A program made the position numbers and the translations under genes. Shown here piece by piece: positions 1 to 11,306 of a DNA stretch of 64,000 bases. Each line of letters starts with the position of its first letter. The stretch's first letter is position 1. Source of the stretch: Pycnopodia helianthoides (taxonomy: Eukaryota > Echinodermata > Asteroidea > Forcipulatida > Asteriidae); assembly GCA_032158295.1 (NCBI GenBank), contig CM063261.1:620001-684000 (forward strand). The letters are read 5' to 3'. Below the pieces are notes generated by a model, which saw nothing but the letters and a program-made list of their open reading frames with translations, ran no database searches and was not told where the DNA came from.

Positions 1-2204
1 TCACAACCAACGAAATAATTGTGCTAGCAAACTTCGACGGGCAGGATGAAAAAATGGCGCACAGTACAAAAGTAGTGCAGTGCAATCTAATGTAGAGAAG
101 GAGGGGAGAAGAACTAACTCTCGCTAAAACAGTTCAAATACAGCTCATCCCTGTCTACAGATGATCAGCTAACACAGAAACACTTTGAAATTCAGGAAGT
201 ATAATTAAAAACAGTAAAAACTGTGAAAAACTGTATTAAAAAGCAAGACGAAGCTAAAATCATACGTGTTCAGCAGATCTGGTTCAGCGCACATTTTGAA
301 AGCAAATATTGAAATCAAATATTAAAAGCATTCCGAAATTATAGTTTTAAATGTCATTCACATTCATTGCCTCCTTGATCACTCGTCGAAGCACACAGAC
401 TATCAGAAGTGTCATCAAGAAAGATAAAAACAAATAGTAGGGGAAGCAAACGAACAGTAAATTTCCCCTTAAGCTCGAAGCTGATAGTTTCAGTTTAGAT
501 TGTGTGTAAATATCTTGGGGCTATACCGCCGTCCATGACTGTGTAATCAATATTTTGACATTTAAACGTGCTGAAATTAATTATCATCCCGAAACAAGTA
601 TTGGGGTGTTATGATAACAGTTCATCTGGAACATTCTGTTTCTATTTCATTAAGGAACGGTGCACCCAGGGGTGCGCCTTGGGGGATAGAGCTTCCTCCT
701 ACGGCCTGCCGATTCAAAAACAACAATTTAATTTATGCTATCACAGAGAGAGAAAAAGGTGGCATAAACCCAAAAGCTGCCGATCTGATGTTCAATTTAT
801 TGTCTAACGTATCAAAGGCCCCCACCCCCCCCCCCCCACATACACAAATTAACACAGAATACACATCTTTGTCAACGAGGTGAATCAAGGACTTCACTTT
901 GTTCTCCCGTTGTTCGGACTTGTTTTTAACCTCGTCCCCAGTGGGAGGACGTCATCAACTTCAACAGCTAGACAACCTCAACGCACACTTGTTGTGTCGA
1001 CCCCGTAAATCGAGGACTTCTTCTCTTTGTTCTCTCATTGTTTGAATTTACATGTTATTTCAACGACGTCCCTCATTGGTTTTTGTGCAAAAATTCGAAC
1101 CGAAGACGTCATCGGTCTGTGACGTCACAGTTGTTATTTAAACCACGATTAATCATAAATTGCTATTGGGTAGATTACTTGAATGAACAATGGCAATTTG
1201 CAATTCTCGCGCGTATTGACAACGAGAAAACAACTCGTACGAAGACCATTTTTTTCTATGAAACCCATTCTTCTAAACTCTACATACAAAATTCTTGAAA
1301 ATCAACACAGCAATTTTTTATAAATACAACTTCAAAACGTTTAACACACATTTTGAAATAATCTTCTAAAATTAACATTGAAACAAAAATAAACTTGGGA
1401 CGAGAATGGTTATTTTATTAAAGAAACCGCTTGCCAATCACGCCCAAATTTGTGCGACAAAATTCTTCATAAGAAACGGAGGTCAATTTTTATTCGATAT
1501 CTTTGTTGATTGTGTTAAATTTATTTTACTTTCAAATATACTTCATGGCAAAATTTTACTTTCCCAAAAGTATATGATATAATTTGTAGAGCCATAAACT
1601 ACGCTACCCTAAAGTATTTGAAGAAACAGAATCGCGCACACATAAAACTCATTATTGTTGGGACCAACTTGATCCGGAAAGTTGGAATACGTGTGGGACT
1701 TGCGCAGTGTCCACGCGGGCTCTCCACGGGCTCCGCACAACCCGACAGCGTCCCTGGCAGTCACAAATCATTCATGCAACACACGCAATCAATCCCAAAG
1801 AAACAAAATGATCCGTTATTGTAGGAGATTGAAGTAAATTTGTTCAGCATCTTTGAGGTCATTAAACTAGAGTTTAGATTAATGTGTTTTTCCCACTAAA
1901 CGCTGAAGAGTGTGGTGGAGTGCATGCTTCAAGGCTGCTTTGGCCTTATAGCGTACGTTTTTAGGGACATCTTAAACTTGTGTATCGTGAATGCTCAACC
2001 ATTACGACGCACGTTATGGTAGCGTTACCACAGTGTTTACTGTGTGTACAGTGGGTAATTCAGTGGTATCTCGCGTTACTCTGGGCATATCATATGCACG
2101 TTACATTGGGCACATGTAACTCGTGTTACGCTGACCATGCGTTACTTATTTTTACACTGACCACATGTAAACATGTAACAAATAAAACGCGTATATTGTA
2201 TCTC
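1..2204. other. non-coding stretch, no gene recognised
   Basis: I see no open frame with recognisable protein similarity and no convincing exon. Frames of 60-92 codons here have no family features. Around 890-1060 a phrase resembling GGACTTC..CTTTGTTCTC..GTTG occurs twice about 140 bp apart, suggesting an old local duplication. A run of about 14 C lies near 824-837. Because the receptor exon at 5473-5940 ends in a splice donor pointing this way, the stretch may be intron of that gene; this is inference. Confidence 0.5.
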
Positions 2205-2205
2205 C

Positions 2206-3780
2206 ACCATGAAAAGTTTCAAATCCTACTCATGTACATGGTGTTACCGCAAACCTGACTAGATTGTTTTTCAACCATGCAAAGTTTCAAATCCTACTCA
2301 TGTACATGGTGGTACGGCAAACCTGACTAGATTGTTTTTTCAACCATGCAAAGTTTCAAATCCTACTCATTACCGCAAACCTGACTAGATTGTTTTTCAA
2401 CCATGCAAAGTTTCAAATCCTACTCATGTACATGGTGTTACCGCAAACCTGACTAGATTGTTTTTCAACCATGCAAAGTTTCAAATCCTACTCATGTACA
2501 TGGTGGTACGGCAAACCTGACTAGATTGTTTTTTCAACCATGCAAAGTTTCAAATCCTACTCATTACCGCAAACCTGACTAGATTGTTTTTCAACCATGC
2601 AAAGTTTCAAATCCTACTCATGTACGTGGTGTTACAGCAAACCTCACTAGATTGTTTTTTCAACCATGCAAAGTTTCAAATCCTACTCATGTACGTGGTG
2701 TTACAGCAAACCTGACTAGATTGTTTTTTCAACCATGCAAAGTTTCAAATCCTACTCATATACATGGTGTTACCGCAAACCTGACTAGATTGTTTTTCAA
2801 CCATGCAAAGTTTCAAATCCTACTCATGTACATGGTGGTACGGCAAACCTGACTAGATTGTTTTTTCAACCATGCAAAGTTTCAAATCCTACTCATTACC
2901 GCAAACCTGACTAGATTGTTTTTCAACCATGCAAAGTTTCAAATCCCACTCATTACCGCAAACCTGACTAGATTGTTTTTCAACCATGCAAAGTTTCAAA
3001 TCCTACTCATGTACGTGGTGTTACAGCAAACCTCACTAGATTGTTTTTCAACCATGCAAAGTTTCAAATCCTACTCATGTACGTGGTGTTACAGCAAACC
3101 TGACTAGATTGTTTTTTCAACCATGCAAAGTTTCAAATCCTACTCATGTACATGGTGTTACCGCAAACCTGACTAGATTGTTTTTCAACCATGCAAAGTT
3201 TCAAATCCTACTCATATACATGGTGTTACCGCAAACCTGACTAGATTGTTTTTTCAACCATGCAAAGTTTCAAATCCTACTCATTACCGCAAACCTGACT
3301 AGATTGTTTTTCAACCATGCAAAGTTTCAAATCCTACTCATGTACATGGTGGTACGGCAAACCTGACTAGATTGTTTTTTCAACCATGCAAAGTTTCAAA
3401 TCCTACTCATTACCGCAAACCTGACTAGATTGTTTTTCAACCATGCAAAGTTTCAAATCCTACTCATGTACGTGGTGTTACCGCAAACCTGACTAGATTG
3501 TTTTTTCAACCATGCAAAGTTTCAAATCCTACTCATTACCGCAAACCTGACTAGATTGTTTTTCAACCATGCAAAGTTTCAAATCCTACTCATATACATG
3601 GTGTTACCGCAAACCTGACTAGATTGTTTTTCAACCATGCAAAGTTTCAAATCCCACTCATTACCGCAAACCTGACTAGATTGTTTTTCAACCATGCAAA
3701 GTTTCAAATCCTACTCATGTACGTGGTGTTACAGCAAACCTCACTAGATTTCTTTTCCAACCATGCAAAGTTTCAAATCC
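2206..3780. repeat. minisatellite, about 25 units of two lengths
   Basis: About 25 head-to-tail copies of a unit containing CATGCAAAGTTTCAAATCC followed by CAAACCTGACTAGATTG. Long units are about 68-69 bp; short units are about 54-57 bp and lack the GTACATGGTG segment. Unit types recur in a long-long-short order (for example 2218 to 2409, about 191 bp), so there is a higher-order repeat. The short frames translated from it are by-products of the repeat. The unit matches a single-copy tail at about 41493-41551 (CATGGTGTTACCGCAAACCT, then CATGCAAAGTTTCAAATCC), so the array was built from part of a dispersed mobile element. Confidence 0.95.
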
Positions 3781-4170
3781 TAGTTTCAAATATGTTAGTT
3801 GCAACTCCACAAACAATATATCTAACCCCTTCAAGTGTAAGTTTCCATTGTAAATAACACCGAACCATTTTGTGAGTTCACTACTTTAGGTTATTCTACT
3901 GATTTATCCGTAAAGAAAACAACGTGTGTTATGTCAAAATGTTGCTTTAAAAACCGAATTCATAGCTAGCAGCAGATCGTCTAGATATTGGTGTAGGGTT
4001 ACAGCGTGTAAATTGGAGGGTTAAGTGTACGTGGCGGTTGCTATGATGACTAGACTCGACCAGACGATTATTTCATTGTCACGATAATAATATTGCATTT
4101 CCAATTTCATTGAATATCTTTTGTCATGTATGGATCTCCATCTGCCACTCATCCCCGAAACGAGACAATA

Positions 4171-4420
4171 ATATCACCACTGAGTCGACTTAGTGGAACT
4201 AGGAGTCGTGTACGGAAGATAACACGCTCAATCGACTTCTCATTCAGTCGTCTTGGTGAGTTCGATTTTCACGGCAAGTCATGTGATCTCGTCAAGTCGA
4301 CTTCAATCGTCTTGGCAAGATTTATATTTTTATGTTCAGTCGACTTGTTTGTTTTACTATACTCAGTCAGTCAGTCGTCTTGGTGAGTTATATCTTCACG
4401 ACAGAAGTCAACTTCTTTGT
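4171..4420. repeat. degenerate AGTCGACTT / CAGTCGTCTTGGTGAG repeats
   Basis: The phrase AGTCGACTT (or close variants) occurs repeatedly and the phrase CAGTCGTCTTGGTGAG appears at about 4246 and 4372. Spacing is irregular, so this looks like a decayed tandem repeat. The two small open frames over it are by-products. Confidence 0.55.
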
Positions 4421-4427
4421 CAAAAAA

Positions 4428-4715
4428 AAGGTCAAGTAATAAACCACAGGGAGAAACTGTATAACGGGTAGATTTTAAATAAGTTTGGGTTGAACAAAGA
4501 CAAATTTACTAGAGCGGGATTTGAACCGACGACCTCCGAAAACGTGCCGGCGCTCTACCAAGTGAGCTAGCCCTAATTGGCTGTCTCCCTATTTTGTCAA
4601 TATCTTTGTTCGGGGTGCCATCCAGAAGTCATTCAACCTGTAACTACCGTGTAGCCAGGGATCACACCCAAGTTAATGATACAACCTGGGAAGCAGCAGC
4701 CAGGGGATCACCTTG
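4428..4715 (-). mobile_element. tRNA-derived SINE, near full length
   Basis: Read on the minus strand, the element has a pol III A box (TAGCTCACTTGGTAGAGC) followed by a B box (GGTTCAAATCC), as in a tRNA gene. It then continues into a body that ends near TGTGGTTTATTACTTGA. Upstream of the A box it shares GGCACCCCGAACAAAG and a GATCCCTGGCTACACGG segment with the copy at 40607-40880. There is no tRNA acceptor-stem pairing, so it is a SINE and not a tRNA gene. Confidence 0.85.
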
Positions 4716-5472
4716 AAAAAGTCGATAAATTATTACGTCGTCCTGTTGAGATATCACAGTAAGTCGACTTCTTTGGGTGGATTAAACCATTGTTTGGATG
4801 GCATTTCCAGTGCTCCGTAGAGCGAGATTCAATTACAACGTCGCGGGGACTAAAAAGATGTCCCAATCCACCGGTGAAAATTCAATTATAGTCTGAAGCA
4901 TGATTGTTTTTGGAAGAGCATGCCGTTCATTCCAATCCCTTCAATAAAAAAACCTGCACAACTAATCGGTGGAAATTTCATCAAGTTACCATAGTCGCGT
5001 TTGAGTAAAAAACAGACCGAACAGTAAATGCTTCGCATGGGATTCTGCGCACGGACGTATGAATTCATTTGGATCTGAGAAATCAAATTAAATAACCAAT
5101 CTATGCGGGGACAGTTCATTTAAATTCATTGAACAAAATCTAACTGTCAAGAATCATAGCTAAAAGTAGGAAAGATACAACATGTGGTGGTTTGGGGAGA
5201 TGGTACATTAATGAAAGCCATCCAGTTTTCAAGAAACGCAATCATAATAACTTTTGAACTCTCTAACGCGCATTGGATAATTAGTCTCAAAGTGTTAGAT
5301 ATTAATGTTTACTTAGCATTGCAGGCCTGCGTGGTTAAAGTACCTATAGATAAATCTATCACAATTGGTCAGATCTACTCAAATAGTTCAGACTGGCGTT
5401 GATTCATTTATAAGATACATATAAAGTTTTACAAAAACGGACGAAATTTGTGAAGTATAAAAATGAACTCAC

Positions 5473-5940
5473 CTGCTGAATGAAGAACACAAACGTACAG
5501 GGGAAGGCACCGAAAACCCAATCCTCGTTCATGATGTAGACAAATGTGAACGGCATACAGACCACTGCCGTTAGGAGATCGGCCACTGCCAGGTTCACCA
5601 GGAAATGGTTGAGATCGGTCTTGGCCCTCGCCGAGAATCCGAGCACGGCAATCACGACGGCGTTGCCGACAACGGAGAGGAGAATGGTGAGGGAGTACAC
5701 GGCGATGATCAGCGAGCGCGCCGTGCGGTCCTGTACCCCGTACTCCAAGTCACAGTAGTCATCCCCTGCCTCGCTACCCATGGGTGTGGTGGGGCCTCCG
5801 GATGCGTTGATACCCATACCATCATAGGAGCCGTTGGCCATCGCTGGCTGGTGGTAGCGAGGGTGTGTAAAGTTTGATTTAATAATATCATCCCAGGCAG
5901 AGCCGAAAATGACTGGCAGGAGGTTTTCTTCGGCCGCCAT
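5473..5940 (-). CDS. first coding exon of a class A (rhodopsin-type) GPCR, probably a neuropeptide receptor
   Basis: Start ATG at 5940 is preceded two codons upstream by an in-frame TAA, which fixes the start. The exon gives 156 residues and ends in phase 0 at a good donor (CAG|GTGAGT). Residues 1-74 are a hydrophilic N-terminus with three N-glycosylation sequons (N23, N36, N45), as expected outside the cell. TM1 is about 75-101 with the class A GN signature (N93). TM2 is about 111-136 with NLAVAD (D121, sodium-site Asp). Trp141 in the first outer loop and Cys148, the disulphide Cys at the top of TM3, follow; the exon stops early in TM3. The WVFG..C..VFFIQQ pattern and the break there resemble receptors of the PrRP/short NPF/NPY and GPR83 neighbourhood, but the ligand cannot be named from this part. 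DRY, TM4-7 and the tail are not in the window; the gene should continue past the left edge through a long intron. Confidence 0.9.
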
Positions 5941-6640
5941 GTTTTAAACAGAGAGGAATTCTTCAGTCAAATCTCCTTGAGTCAGCTTTCTTCAAAAACT
6001 TTTGACAAAGTTATGTGTCTAGATTCTTAAGCAATTTCCCCCGCACCAAATGAAAAATATTGGGGGTGTGTAAATTGTGCGTTCGATGAACATCATCATG
6101 CTTGGACATTGATGGTGCACGCCGTATCTGAGTCTGATGGATGGCTCCAAAATGATCGAAACTTATGCAAGAACGTCCGCAGTTCAAACTAGAGTGTCGT
6201 GATATCCAAACGCAAGAAAACACGTCTCGTTCCACACACACACGCTCGAAACGTCCACTGAAGTGCTGGGGACCCTGCGCGCAGGTCAAGTAGATCTTAC
6301 GTCCTTTTACGTTGTCCCATTATCGGATTGACGTTTCGTACATTACTGCTCGTCTTCGTCTTGAAGACCTACCGTTGCTACGGCAACACAACTACATGTT
6401 CCATTTTGGCCGAGGGTGTATGGATTAACTCTCTGTGTGGAGGAGCTGGAGGTTGTCTAGCAGCAACAGTTTGAGGTTTTCCTGCGGAGGCAAATTAACA
6501 ATTGATAATTTTATATAACATGACCGAACTGGAGTAGGTGTTGAACATTACTAATTATGAAGAGCCCATGGGTAAAATCGCATTTAAAGATAGAGCACAA
6601 CGTTGGTAGTTGTCGAAAACAAAAGTTGATTCGTTTTATT
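5941..6640. other. upstream flank of the receptor gene
   Basis: This is the 5' side of the receptor exon: leader and possibly promoter. I see no clear TATA box or other decisive element. At about 6325-6363 (minus) there is a decayed match to the hammerhead-like repeat (GAAACGTCAA preceded by AAGACGAGCAG). Confidence 0.4.
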
Positions 6641-6905
6641 CTGAAAGCTCACACTAGCTGTGTGTCTTTCTGGAATGCTGTGCTGTTTTGAGAAAACGCA
6701 GTACTCGACGTTTCGAGTAGTATGCTGTGCTCATCGTCAGGGGACTACTCGAAATCAACTAGAGATGTGGCTAATAGTCTTCATCTATCCATACCACATC
6801 TCCACCTGGAATCTCGCTGTCTCCTGACGACGAACAGAGAATACTGTTCGGAACGTTGAGTGTTGGTTCTACTCAGAACCACACAAACTCAAGAGAGATT
6901 ATTCA
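6640..6905. mobile_element. inverted pair of Penelope-like / hammerhead-like element ends
   Basis: A minus-strand copy (6704-6743) and a plus-strand copy (6821-6860) of the same core face each other. The plus copy reads CTCCTGACGA, then hairpin GAACAG / CTGTTC around AGAATA, then GGAACGTTGAG. The minus copy reads CCCTGACGAT, then GAG..CTC, then GAAACGTCGAG. Both are followed outward by the TTGGTTCT..CAGAACCA-type flank also seen at 41.4 kb. Penelope-like retroelements are known to carry hammerhead motifs and LTR-like repeats in direct or inverted order; assignment to that class is inference. Confidence 0.65.
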
Positions 6906-6976
6906 CACGATGTCACTGCAAGTCTATTTCTGAAGGTGGGGTAGAAAAGGAAATAATTGTGTGTGGGGGGGGGGAC

Positions 6977-7240
6977 CTTTGATGATGCAAGCATGGACTT
7001 TGGCACACAGTCAGAGTATGTCAGGAGAAATATATTTGGCTGTTTTAGGGCCATCGCAGATTTGTCCTTTTAAAAAATACAGGTTTAGAATAACAAGCAA
7101 TTTTCAAAATGGCTGCCATTGCTTGTTTTTCTACTTATACATTTTCAAAGGAAAAATCTGCGTGGCCCTATAGCCAATTATCATTCTCATGACATACTCT
7201 GACTGTGTGCCGAATTCCAGGCTTGCATCATTAAAGGCAC
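6977..7240. mobile_element. foldback (palindromic) element, about 260 bp
   Basis: Both arms are readable: the left arm has GATGATGCAAGCATGGACTT..GGCACACAGTCAGAGTATGTC, and the right arm is its reverse complement with scattered changes. The inner arms (GGGCCATCGCAGATTTG and CTGCGTGGCCC) close on AATGGCTGCCATT near 7106. Almost the whole element can form one hairpin. A related copy with only the inner arms lies at 13443-13602. Confidence 0.8.
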
Positions 7241-8429
7241 AATCCATCACCTTTTGTTTGCTGCACTATTACTGTGCCAAACACCGTTTAAGACAACTCT
7301 TATCTAACTACGTAAATAAAATAAAAATACTTATAAAAAATAATTTCATGTGTTTATTATTATCGTGGTTTTCTTTTGATATATTACACCTTTGTCATGA
7401 ACCTTGAACCAATTGTTGGGGATTGTTAAAAAGTCTTTATAAATTAGCGAAGGAACTGATGAAACACATTAAGTTGGCACATACTGCCGGCAGACCATGC
7501 CAGGGCAAACTACTTCTCTTTACAATAAGTGTACCGGGCTAGAAGTGTGTCTAAAGAACCTTCTTTCTGTCTTATTCAGAGAACAAACCAATTATTTTGA
7601 AGCTCCACAACCAGGAACGGAACCTCCTCATAGAGAGAACACCCATAGTTTGACCCCAGCTTGACCCCAGCTTGACCCCGGTGCCGCACCAAAGAACGTT
7701 CGGTTCAAGGCAGGTTACGACACGTTTAATCATAAATGCAAATTATCACGGCGTGCACGGGGGATTCAGGATCCGCTATCTCCATATATTATTACCTTTT
7801 TTATGAAAGCAAAGCAAACACGAACTTTCAATGTGAATGCAAATAAAAGATAATTTCGTTTGATAAGACCACTCGTGTTAATAAGGTTTTTTATTTTATT
7901 GCATTTTGAAATACTAGAATGTGTTTTAATTTCGTTGGCTTTATTCACACAGGAACAAGCGACTTTCCATCTTTGATTTGCACCGAATATTTCATGATTA
8001 ACTAGATATTCATCAATAGGATCAGACCGTAATACAAAGATCTTTGGTGACCATAAACATCAAATTAAAAACAAGAAAAACAACACTGGTTCAACAACAT
8101 TGTCCACGGTCGCCCCCTGAGACTGTGAGTTGGTAGGGGCGGCCGGATGTGCCAGACAGGCACAACACGGGGGTGACCAGTTATTGTTGTAGAAAAGCGT
8201 GGTACTTTCAGAAAGCCACTTCGCCCCAACCATATTCCTTTGACACTCTTAATCACACTTGGAATACACATATTTTTCTTTTGTTATCTGGAACGTAATC
8301 ATCAAAGCAAAAACAAAACCATTGTCAAATTCTTGAAGACAAACAAGGTTCAGAAACACACTTCCCCATTGTATCTGGATCATTAATCGAACAATTCATT
8401 CAAATGGCACAATTTCAAACCAGGATGTG

Positions 8430-9330
8430 GGTCAGTAGCTTTGTAACCCAGTATCCAGTACCCAGAAGAAGAACAAATCTGACCCAGTTGTCATTATTTC
8501 AAGTCAAGATATCTGGGGCAGTAGGATAGTTTTTGACCCAGTGTTTGGGCCCGTAATATGGTCTATATTCGGGTCAGTATTAGATAGTCCTTGACCCACA
8601 TTCTGGGTCAAAATTACAACTATAGGCCCGAAATGATCATATACTGATAAAACCACAGGGTCGGGAATTATCTTAACTGCACTCACATTCCGGGTCAGAA
8701 TTGACCAAGATTTCGGGTCCCAGGGAGCTTGACCCATTTCTGGGTCAGGCAGAACCAGAAAGTGGTTAGAAATAAAAAATTATGACTCGGATTCTGCGTA
8801 AATTTGGACACAGTTCCGGTAAGTTTTGACACCGCGTGCAGGTCATTCTCGGCCCCCTATAGATAGTTCCCAGTAGACGCCATCTTTACGGGCAAATTGC
8901 ATTTTGGCTTGCAGGTGCGTCAAACGCTCAACTATTAACGCAGCCGCGTTGTTCACTGACCAATCCTGCAATGAGTTTCGTGAAAAGCGCGCGTGTTGCG
9001 CGCCGTTCTCACACGAAACGCACGACTATTTGTTCTAAACTGCCCGTAAAGATGGCCGGTTTACGTCATACTGCAACCTATCTATAATACCTCGAATCCG
9101 GGTCAATTCTGACCGGGGTCATTAGAGTATGACCCTACATTTTCCTGACCTTTTTTGTCAGCTGTAAGATAATTTCTGACATTTGTTATGCTCAATAACA
9201 ACGCATTATGAATCTCAAATGGAACGATGTGCAGTATTTGGGTCATTGAAATGTCAACTTGTTGTATTCAGCCCGTTCAATATTAGTTTCAGGTCAGTAG
9301 GATACGTGGCCCAGCGATCTGGGTATCCCA
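8430..9330. repeat. cluster of GGGTCA / TGACCC motifs with an embedded MITE
   Basis: Well over a dozen GGGTCA, AGGTCA or complementary TGACCC/TGACCT hexamers occur here, often as inverted pairs such as TTGACCC..TTCTGGGTCA or GACCCG..CGGGTCA. The pattern returns briefly at about 29230-29262 and 49680-49845. It looks like a decayed repeat whose unit contained a short palindrome. The hexamer equals a nuclear-receptor half site, but I see no regular spacing that would show function. Confidence 0.5.
8856..9087. mobile_element. small element with imperfect terminal inverted repeats
   Basis: The left end CTATAGATAG..CAGTAGACG..CCATCTTTACGGGCA is matched in reverse complement by the right end TGCCCGTAAAGATGG..TACGTCATACTG..CTATCTATA. 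The interior is GC-richer than the surroundings (GCGCGCGTGTTGCGCGCC). No coding capacity; a MITE-like insertion inside the GGGTCA-rich stretch. Confidence 0.6.
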
Positions 9331-9454
9331 GTTTTAAGGCAATTTAAATATTTTTGTAAGTATAGGTTCCGGGCAAATAATGATCGACTTTCTAAAAGCC
9401 AGAGTAAGATTATTTACTCCCACCTGGTGTTTTTGCTCATGGGGCAACCCAGTC

Positions 9455-9493
9455 CACCCCCCTCCCCTCCCCTCCCCTCCCCTCCCCTCCTCT
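9455..9493. repeat. (CCCCT)n microsatellite
   Basis: Seven or so tandem copies of CCCCT; the C-rich run explains the proline-rich small frame over it. Confidence 0.9.
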
Positions 9494-10383
9494 TCCTAGT
9501 CGCAGCTACTTCAAGATTCAACTATGATTTATTCATGACTTCCTCCGGAATGATTTCCAGACAAAAATTAAAGCCCGAAGTAAAAATGAACATTCTTGGA
9601 AGGCAAGATCTCCTTACAAAATCATAGCGCTTCGTGTTCACTAAAAACACGGCCACCAGATTTGTCGACATTTTCAGAGATCGGGTTTCATCATGGGTCT
9701 ACATTGTGTTTGTTGAAGACTGGAGGGTGGGACTGAACTTAAGTTCTCTTAAAAATTAATAAAAATATGTACCTTCCCTTTAAAAAAACAAAACATGAAT
9801 ATAAAAAACAAATTCTGAACGTAATACTAGGTTCAGTTGGTACATCTAGGAGCTGGATACCCGTGACTTCAATCTAGATCGAGGAATCGATCTATGTGTC
9901 GATTGGTGCCGTAGGGTCCCGTATCAAGGTGTGATTGCGTATAGTCTCCATCTCCAAAGCCGGAAAAGGCGCCCTCTCGCGTTTCCGTAAACTGATGCGT
10001 CTTGTCTGTGGCTTGAGGCTCTGGAATTTTAATGCTTCTTTGCATTTATTTCACATCGGATTAAAGGATATTTGGCCCGGAATGAAAGCAGTCGGCTGGT
10101 TCACTTACGGTTGATAATAAGGTAACGGCGTCTGGGGACACAACTTGTGTATATTACATACCTAGACGGGATTGGGTTTCTAACCAGGCAACAGTGCATA
10201 ACATCACGCCGGTGCAAATTGTGTATTAAACGGCGTCAACACATTACGCTACGGTGTACAATTAATGGACACTCTTTTAACATTACGACAGGGATCTACT
10301 GAACGTCTGAGAATCGCCGGACTATCGTCATTGGTGGGGGGGGGGGGTATGGTAAGTAAGGAGCAAAGATCAATCAAAGTTTT

Positions 10384-10977
10384 TTTATCGGGCCTTATCC
10401 GATAAAAGTTCCTGGGTAAAGAACCATATCCAATAACAGTTCATAAGGAACCATGTCCGATAAAAGTTCCTGTAAAGAACCATATTCGATAACTTCATGT
10501 AAGGAACCATATCTAAGAAACAGTTCTTGTAAAGAACCTACAATATCAGCTCATGTTAGGAACCATATCCGATAACTTCATGTAAGGAACCATATCTAAT
10601 AGCTGTTCATGTAAGGAACCATATCTAAGAAACAGTTCTTGTAAAGAACATGTGAGATCAGCTCATGTTAGGAACCATATCCGATAACTTCATGTAAGGA
10701 ACCATATATAATAGCTGTTCATGTAAGGAACCAATAGCTGTTCATGTAAGGAACCATATCTAATCATAGTTCCTGTAAAGAACCATATCCGATACCAGCT
10801 CATGTTAAGAACCATAATGTTGGAAGCGCTTTGAGACATGGTGTATAAAGCGCTATATAAAAACCGAACATTATTATTATTATTATATCCAATAACAGTT
10901 CCTATAAAGAACCATATCTAAGAAACAGTTCCTGTAAAGAACCATATCCGATACCAGCTCATGTTAAGAACCATATC
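10384..10977. repeat. imperfect minisatellite of about 27 bp units
   Basis: Degenerate copies of a unit like AGTTCATGTAAGGAACCATA, alternating with AGTTCCTGTAAAGAACC, run through the stretch. Units contain GGTTC/GAACC complementarity, so each could form a small stem. The array is interrupted at 10816-10886 by a SINE-type tail, after which it resumes. Confidence 0.85.
10816..10886 (+). mobile_element. SINE 3' tail inserted in the minisatellite
   Basis: The sequence GGAAGCGCTTTGAGACATGG, then AAAGCGCTATATAAA, then (ATT)n is the typical 3' end of a family of deuterostome SINE/LINE tails, where the GCGCTT..AAGCGC stem and the ATT run serve the reverse transcriptase. It breaks the tandem array, so it landed after the array formed or was carried in it. 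No tRNA-like head is visible. Confidence 0.7.
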
Positions 10978-11306
10978 TTCAATTCATGTACAGGACCGGT
11001 TATTCGTTCTGCACTGGTATTCAGTTATTCGGTTTTAACACCAAAACAAGCAAAAATCCATTAGTCATACGTGATGTTCTTGTTTTCTAAGCTCGACTCT
11101 CCGGCCTCAAACCGATTATCTATCATTCGGCTTCGGGTATGTGTTGTCAAGGCCTGGATCGTCACATTGGGAGTCTGCAAACCGATCATTCTGTCCCCAT
11201 CGAAATTGGTAGGTGTCGGTTTGATTATTTGGAACGAAGGATCGAGCTGATATAGCGATACGCGATTATGGCGTGAACGTATTCCCTTTCGAACAGAATT
11301 ACTGTT

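Noticed and set aside
2206..3780. CRISPR-like array
   Set aside because: The repeats are contiguous minisatellite units without unique spacers, in an animal genome.
2652..3857. Small repetitive open frames with an FFNHAKFQI pattern
   Set aside because: They are the minisatellite unit translated; unit length is variable and frames break between units.
4500..4570. Possible tRNA gene on the minus strand
   Set aside because: Same reason: tRNA-like boxes inside a multi-copy SINE, with no acceptor stem.
6325..6363. Further hammerhead-like copy upstream of the receptor gene
   Set aside because: GAAACGTC and AAGACGAGCAG are present but helix II cannot form; at most a worn copy.
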